Shown here piece by piece: positions 6,348-8,982 of a stretch of DNA of 8,982 nucleotides. The DNA is from Bacillota bacterium (GTDB lineage Bacteria; Bacillota; Clostridia; Peptostreptococcales; Anaerovoracaceae): positions 1 to 8,982 of the forward strand of contig JAEENW010000142.1 of the NCBI GenBank assembly GCA_016283945.1, read 5' to 3'. Position 1 is the first letter of the stretch; each line of letters begins with the position of its first letter. The position numbers and the translations under genes were made by a program. The notes below the pieces were generated by a model, which did no database searches, was not told the origin of the DNA, and worked only from the letters and a program-made list of their open reading frames with translations.

Positions 6348-7511
6348 TCAGACCCTTCTCCCGCATTCCTCTATGAAGTCCGCTGCCTCCCTGACGCCGC
6401 CGCAGGCCTTGAAGCTCTCGGATATCCTCAGGGCGGCTTCGCGGTATCTGTCATCTCCGAGGACCGTCTCCACGGCGCATCTGATATCCGCGGGAGCCGA
6501 AGAGCGCAGCATGACACCCGCGCCCAGCTCTTCGACTCTCCTCGCTACCGCGCCCTGCTCTGCCGTCTGTGGGAAGAGCACCAGCGGCACGCCGTAATAC
6601 AGCGCTTCGGAAGCTGAATTCATGCCGCAGTGCGTTATAAACGCGTCGGATATCGACAGCGCCGCCATCTGGTCCACGCTCCTGAAGACGCTGACATTGG
6701 GCGCCTGGATGCCGGGCTCGAGATCGTTCGCGCCCGTGGAGATGATGATCTGCCGGCCAGTGGGCGCGAGAGCCTCGACGCAGCTTTTGAATATCTCGCT
6801 ACGGTTTATGACCGTGCCCATGGAGACGTACACGGTCTTCTCCGCTGTCTTTTCCATCGGAGCGCTTACGGGCCTCATCGACGGACCAATGAAGCGGTAA
6901 CGCTCCGAAAATGTCTCAGAGCGGGGCTGAAATAAGCGCGAGGTATAGACTATCGTATTCGTATCGTTGTCGTTGGATATGATTTCGAGTATGCTCTTCA
7001 CCGGATAACCGTGCTCACGAAGGCGGGCGATCTGGCGGTTCGCCTTGGGCATTGAAAGGAGGCTCTTCAATCCTCCGAGACCGCCCCGGCGCATGTAAGC
7101 GGCGGAGTATCTGTTGAAGGCGAAGGTGGTAGTCGAAGATACGTAGGGTATCCCGTACTTGACTGCCGCGAGCTTGCCCCAGTACGCTACAGAATCGGAC
7201 ACTATGACGTCGGGTTTGAATTCGGAGATCATCGCGCTGACCGTATCGTCGAGGGCGAGCGTTGACGATACGAGGAGCTCAGCTGCGTAAGCTATATCCT
7301 TTCCCACTCTATCGGCGCTGCCCTTATCCTCCATCTCGAAGCCGAAGCCGTCACAGGACACGAAGCGCGCTCCGGCGGCTTCGATCTTCTCTCTGAACTG
7401 CTCAAAGGAGAAGTACCGTATCTCGTGACCCCTTGATGACAGCTCTCTGACCAGCCCGAGCGTGGGATTGGTGTGGCCGTGGGCCGGTATGCAGAACCAC
7501 GCGATCTTCAT
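6348..7511 (-). CDS. GT1-family (UGT/MGT-like) glycosyltransferase
   Basis: The 387-residue protein is a GT-B fold glycosyltransferase of the UGT/macrolide-transferase type. The N-terminal half begins MKIAWFCIPAHGHTNPTLGL, where H13 of GHTNP is the expected catalytic base, and D106 in VSDS is a candidate partner. After a linker around 215-225, the C-terminal half holds VYVSMGTV (227-234) and the nucleotide-sugar donor motif: ITHCGMNSASEALYYGVPLV from residue 292, then FPQTAEQ at 313-319. These enzymes move a sugar from a UDP-sugar to hydrophobic small molecules such as macrolides, flavonoids or lipids; the acceptor cannot be read here. It has no signal peptide. Its ATG overlaps the stop of the AbrB-like gene as ATGA, with only a weak GGGTGA site, so it probably depends on translational coupling to the regulator. 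galE downstream could supply UDP-galactose. Confidence 0.9.
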   Translation of the reverse strand: MKIAWFCIPAHGHTNPTLGLVRELSSRGHEIRYFSFEQFREKIEAAGARFVSCDGFGFEMEDKGSADRVGKDIAYAAELLVSSTLALDDTVSAMISEFKPDVIVSDSVAYWGKLAAVKYGIPYVSSTTTFAFNRYSAAYMRRGGLGGLKSLLSMPKANRQIARLREHGYPVKSILEIISNDNDTNTIVYTSRLFQPRSETFSERYRFIGPSMRPVSAPMEKTAEKTVYVSMGTVINRSEIFKSCVEALAPTGRQIIISTGANDLEPGIQAPNVSVFRSVDQMAALSISDAFITHCGMNSASEALYYGVPLVLFPQTAEQGAVARRVEELGAGVMLRSSAPADIRCAVETVLGDDRYREAALRISESFKACGGVREAADFIEECGRRV

Positions 7512-7738
7512 TTTGACTCACCCTGATCGGACCAGGCCTCTTCGTCGAACGCGGCGCCGAAGAGTTCAGCGAAAGCTCCCTTCGGAGGGATCGCGATCCC
7601 CCGTGTCTCGTCGCCGAGCAAAAGCAGAGTATCTCCCGGCTTGATCCCGAAGACATCCCTCGCCTGCTTGGGGATAACTATCTGACCCTTTTCTCCCACG
7701 GTAGCCGTCCAGGCGTACCTGCCTTTTATAGCTTTCAT
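7508..7738 (-). CDS. AbrB/MazE/SpoVT-like DNA-binding protein
   Basis: This 76-residue protein has a swapped-hairpin AbrB domain: GEKGQIVIPKQARDVFGIKP at 15-34, followed by GDTLLLLGDETRGIAI at 35-50. The remaining 26 residues are an acidic tail. Such proteins bind DNA as dimers, either as transition-state regulators or as antitoxins. No toxin gene lies next to it, so a transcriptional regulator is more likely. A near-perfect Shine-Dalgarno site, GAGGTGAT (7742-7749), precedes the ATG. Its promoter carries a perfect palindrome over the -10 box, suggesting that it represses its own synthesis together with the overlapping glycosyltransferase gene. The role and the operator assignment are inferred from position. 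Confidence 0.88.
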   Translation of the reverse strand: MKAIKGRYAWTATVGEKGQIVIPKQARDVFGIKPGDTLLLLGDETRGIAIPPKGAFAELFGAAFDEEAWSDQGESK

Positions 7739-7759
7739 AAGATCACCTCAAAAACAAAC

Positions 7760-7786
7760 AGTATGATTAGTTATACTAATCATACT
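7760..7786. promoter_or_regulatory. Perfect 12-3-12 inverted repeat, candidate operator of the AbrB-like regulator
   Basis: AGTATGATTAGT (7760-7771) and ACTAATCATACT (7775-7786) are exact inverted repeats around a 3-bp centre (TAT). The palindrome covers the -10 box (7779-7784) and the transcription start (about 7772) of the minus-strand AbrB-like gene. Protein bound here would block RNA polymerase directly. A dimeric swapped-hairpin regulator encoded 22 bp away is the natural candidate. Confidence 0.75.
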
Positions 7787-8020
7787 TGAGTACGGTCTTT
7801 GAGTCAATATCATTCAGCCTCATGAATGCCCGGCTCTGCCTGTCTCCGCTGCCTTTACTGCGCCCAGGCAGTGTATCCTCACTACCCTGTTGGCGTCGCT
7901 TTCGGATAGCGAAGACCAGGCCACCCAGCTGAAGGATGAGAGGTATTTGCAGTATGAGATCGGTTTACAGTTCCTTATCCATGATCGACGCTCCGCCTTT
8001 TAGTTTATTTAAGTATAACA
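7776..8020 (-). pseudogene. Possible decayed small membrane-protein gene with a stop at codon 6
   Basis: On the minus strand an extended -10 box TGTTATACT (8012-8020) is followed by GGCGGAG and, 8 nt after its GGAG, an ATG at 7982-7980. The frame reads MDKEL and then TAA (7965-7967). Beyond that stop the same frame stays open to TAG at 7776-7778 and encodes a hydrophobic stretch LILQIPLILQLGGLVFAI followed by RKRR, the look of a membrane anchor with a basic inner flank. It could be a small membrane protein broken by one nonsense change, or a 5-codon leader peptide followed by noise. The opposite strand is also open in register from 7803 to 8001 without a usual start codon, so this may be an older remnant read either way. 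I recognise no family. Confidence 0.25.
7779..7807 (-). promoter_or_regulatory. Promoter of the AbrB-like/glycosyltransferase operon
   Basis: TTGACT (7802-7807) and TATGAT (7779-7784) on the minus strand each match consensus at 5 of 6 positions and are 17 bp apart. Transcription would begin near 7772, 34 nt upstream of the ATG, leaving the GAGGTGAT site in the leader. Confidence 0.8.
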
Positions 8021-8148
8021 AAAAGTTGAGCGGAATAGCACATCAATATCAAAAGGACCTGCCTCATGGCAGGTCCCGCTGTATGCTTTATATCGCGCTG
8101 GCAACGGCTGTTGTGCGGCTGTCCCGCCTGCTGATCCCGTCAGTTACG
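7787..8148. other. Gene-poor stretch between the HMA and AbrB-like genes
   Basis: These 362 bp hold no intact gene I can support. From high to low coordinates they contain the terminator of the HMA gene (8055-8076), an extended -10 box with a ribosome binding site (8020-7991), the interrupted small frame, and the -35 region of the AbrB-like promoter. Several frames of 45-65 codons are open on both strands but lack start codons. I see no repeat, tRNA or insertion-sequence ends. Confidence 0.6.
8055..8076 (-). terminator. Intrinsic terminator of the HMA chaperone gene
   Basis: A perfect 9-bp stem (GGACCTGCC, 8055-8063; GGCAGGTCC, 8068-8076) with a 4-nt loop is followed on the minus strand by TTTTGATATT. 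It lies 72 nt after the HMA gene stop. The plus-strand side has no T run. Confidence 0.8.
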
Positions 8149-8397
8149 TCAGCCGAACAGGCCCTTCTTCTTGTAAGGCGCCGACTCGACGCCCTGACAG
8201 GTGTATCCCGTGGCGTTTATGGCCTTCTTCAGAGCCTCCGCGTCGACTGCGTCGTCGGTCAGGAAATAAGCCTCCTTTTTTTCTCTGGAAGCCGCGACTT
8301 TCTTTGCCGAAGGGACAGCGTTCCTTATCGCGTCGCAGATGTGAGCCTCGCACATCGAGCACACCATTCCGTCGATCTTCAGCGTGGTTTTGATCAT
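8149..8397 (-). CDS. Small heavy-metal-associated (HMA) domain protein, probable metal chaperone
   Basis: The 82-residue protein is a single HMA ferredoxin-fold domain. Residues 10-24 read GMVCSMCEAHICDAI, where C13 and C16 are the CxxC metal ligands; H19, C21 and C67 are further possible ligands. A short basic end, YKKKGLFG, follows the fold. Such proteins carry Cu(I) or another soft metal in the cytoplasm to P-type ATPases or regulators. No ATPase gene is in the window, so the partner is unknown. AGGAG lies 10 nt before the ATG, a slightly long spacing. The gene forms its own transcription unit with a promoter, a candidate iron-box operator and a terminator. If the box is real, the metal it answers to would be iron or manganese rather than copper, which would be unusual for an HMA protein. 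Confidence 0.88.
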   Translation of the reverse strand: MIKTTLKIDGMVCSMCEAHICDAIRNAVPSAKKVAASREKKEAYFLTDDAVDAEALKKAINATGYTCQGVESAPYKKKGLFG

Positions 8398-8433
8398 GAT
8401 CCCGCATCTCCTTTTGGGGTATACGCGCGCCGC

Positions 8434-8448
8434 AGACGCGGTGCGTCT
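8434..8448. repeat. Small inverted repeat in the HMA gene leader
   Basis: AGACGC (8434-8439) and GCGTCT (8443-8448) form a 6-bp stem with a 3-nt loop in the transcribed leader, directly below the candidate iron box. It could be a small mRNA hairpin. The stem is short and its role is unknown. Confidence 0.35.
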
Positions 8449-8449
8449 A

Positions 8450-8468
8450 TTAAGTTAGCTTTATCTAA
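8450..8468. promoter_or_regulatory. DtxR/IdeR-like box at the HMA promoter
   Basis: On the minus strand the site reads TTAGATAAAGCTAACTTAA. It agrees at 15 of 19 positions with the DtxR/IdeR iron-box consensus TTAGGTTAGGCTAACCTAA as I recall it. It covers about +1 to +17 relative to the predicted transcription start, a typical repressor position. The match is by eye, and the site could instead serve another metal sensor. Confidence 0.45.
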
Positions 8469-8471
8469 CCC

Positions 8472-8501
8472 ATAATATACACCTCAAAAACAATAAATCA
8501 A
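8472..8501 (-). promoter_or_regulatory. Promoter of the HMA chaperone gene
   Basis: TTGATT (8496-8501) pairs with TATATT (8474-8479, 16-bp spacing) or TATTAT (8472-8477, 18-bp spacing); both -10 versions match 5 of 6. Transcription would start at about 8465-8467, giving a leader near 70 nt. The -35 box overlaps the T tract of the preceding terminator. Confidence 0.6.
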
Positions 8502-8539
8502 GAGGGGAACGCGTATGCGATGCATGGCGCTCCCCTCTT
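8500..8539 (-). terminator. Long hairpin terminator after the histidine phosphatase gene
   Basis: AAGAGGGGA (8500-8508) pairs with TCCCCTCTT (8531-8539). Inside, CGC (8510-8512) can pair with GCG (8527-8529) and ATGC (8515-8518) with GCAT (8522-8525), so the hairpin is long with small bulges. On the minus strand it is followed by a T-rich run, GATTTATTGTTTTTG. It ends the transcript of the phosphatase, whose stop lies 28 nt upstream. Confidence 0.75.
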
Positions 8540-8567
8540 CTGTTCATGATAATTAATGATCAGCAAA

Positions 8568-8982
8568 CTATCTTGGCGACCTGTCAGTGAACGCCAGCAC
8601 CTTCTTTTCGGTCAGCTTATCACCGTCGAAGACCATCTCGACGATGTACGGCATCAGGTAGGATATGCCGCGGTATTCCTCAAGCCCGAACGAGGGATCG
8701 TAGTAATTCAGGATGGTGCTCAGAGCGGTGCCGTGAGTTCCGACGACGATGGTCTTTCCCGCGTAGGCGTGAAGCGCTTCGTTTATCGCTTCGATGTTCC
8801 TCCTCTGTACCTCTCCGAGGCTCTCGCCGCCCTCCTCGGCGAAGGAGAGATCAGCCCAGCGCTTTTCGAGAGTTCCGGGTGCGCCGGCTCCAGGACCGTT
8901 CAGCCTCTCCCTGAAGCGCTCGTCCGTCCTGACCTCAAGCCCGAAGCTCTCAGCTGCGGGGCTCACGGTCTGAACGCTCCTC
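8568..8982 (-). CDS. Histidine phosphatase family protein (C-terminal part, cut by window edge)
   Basis: The visible 137 or so residues are the C-terminal two-thirds of a phosphoglycerate mutase-like phosphatase. The frame continues past the GTG at 8966-8964 to the window end (RSVQT before VSPAAESFGLEV), matching the usual motif S-x-x-x-R-(S/A)-x-Q-T. An internal start is therefore unlikely and the gene begins outside the window. Visible motifs are DERFRERLNG, where the acidic and Arg residues belong to the phosphate pocket, EGGESLGEVQRR, and VVGTHGTAL with the second catalytic His. The RHG motif carrying the phosphorylated His is not in view. The substrate cannot be assigned: sugar phosphates, nucleotides or cobalamin intermediates are all possible in this family. 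The end has a clear terminator. Confidence 0.88.
   Translation of the reverse strand, partial: RSVQTVSPAAESFGLEVRTDERFRERLNGPGAGAPGTLEKRWADLSFAEEGGESLGEVQRRNIEAINEALHAYAGKTIVVGTHGTALSTILNYYDPSFGLEEYRGISYLMPYIVEMVFDGDKLTEKKVLAFTDRSPR

Noticed and set aside
7508..7738. AbrB-like protein as antitoxin of a toxin-antitoxin pair
   Set aside because: The overlapping next gene is a glycosyltransferase and no MazF-, PIN- or RelE-like small gene lies on either side.
7744..7786. The 12-3-12 palindrome as an intrinsic terminator, since a T-rich run follows on the minus strand
   Set aside because: The stem is AT-rich and the predicted transcript starts inside the palindrome, so RNA would not contain the full hairpin. 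An operator fits better.
7936..8475. Plus-strand frame of 179 codons across the gene-poor stretch and the HMA gene
   Set aside because: It runs through two hairpin terminators and the HMA gene in antisense, and no family is recognisable.
8568..8966. GTG at 8966 as the start of the histidine phosphatase
   Set aside because: The family motif continues upstream in frame to the window edge (RSVQT), so this GTG codes for an internal valine.

Overview
The window reads as part of a mid- to high-GC anaerobic Bacillota (Clostridia-like) chromosome. The reasons are strong Shine-Dalgarno sites (GGAGG or AGGAG) before nearly every gene, tight gene packing, and several anaerobe-type proteins: a ferredoxin-tailed aldo/keto reductase, a flavin reductase-rubredoxin fusion of the high-molecular-weight rubredoxin type, a small rubredoxin, and a one-domain metal chaperone with a CSMCEAHI motif. 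The assignment is an inference from gene content; there is no marker gene. Every supported gene lies on the minus strand, so transcription runs from high to low coordinates. No RNA gene, mobile element or CRISPR array was recognised.

Layout from high to low coordinates. (1) 8568-8982: the C-terminal part of a histidine phosphatase, cut by the window edge, followed by a long bidirectional-looking hairpin terminator. (2) 8149-8397: a small HMA metal chaperone with its own promoter, a DtxR/IdeR-like box at the start of transcription, and a terminator at 8055-8076. (3) 7787-8054: a gene-poor stretch with a promoter, a ribosome binding site and a start codon leading to a frame that stops after five codons, possibly a decayed small membrane protein. 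(4) 4469-7738: an AbrB-like regulator, a GT1 glycosyltransferase, UDP-glucose 4-epimerase (galE) and a short-chain dehydrogenase. The first two overlap by ATGA and the last two are 4 nt apart. The regulator's promoter carries a perfect 12+3+12 palindrome over its -10 box, and galE has an additional promoter. (5) 2844-4305: a TetR regulator, the flavin reductase-rubredoxin fusion, and a 51-residue rubredoxin, ended by a strong terminator. (6) 1-2654: an FRG-domain protein, a DUF523 (TudS-like) protein and the aldo/keto reductase, each overlapping the next by 11 nt, then the first 22 residues of a cyclophilin-type peptidyl-prolyl isomerase.

How the genes may work together. The AbrB-like/glycosyltransferase/galE/dehydrogenase group looks like a self-regulated unit for attaching a sugar to a small molecule or lipid, with GalE supplying UDP-galactose or UDP-glucose. 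The TetR/fusion/rubredoxin group looks like an electron-transfer unit for oxygen or NO detoxification. Both rubredoxin modules in it deviate from the usual CxxCG first knuckle: one has CxCG, the other has CxxFG. The FRG/DUF523/aldo-keto reductase trio is tightly coupled translationally, but no shared role is obvious. The strongest leads for follow-up are the AbrB-region palindrome, the iron-box-like site at the HMA promoter, the two altered rubredoxin knuckles, and the broken small frame at 7776-7982.
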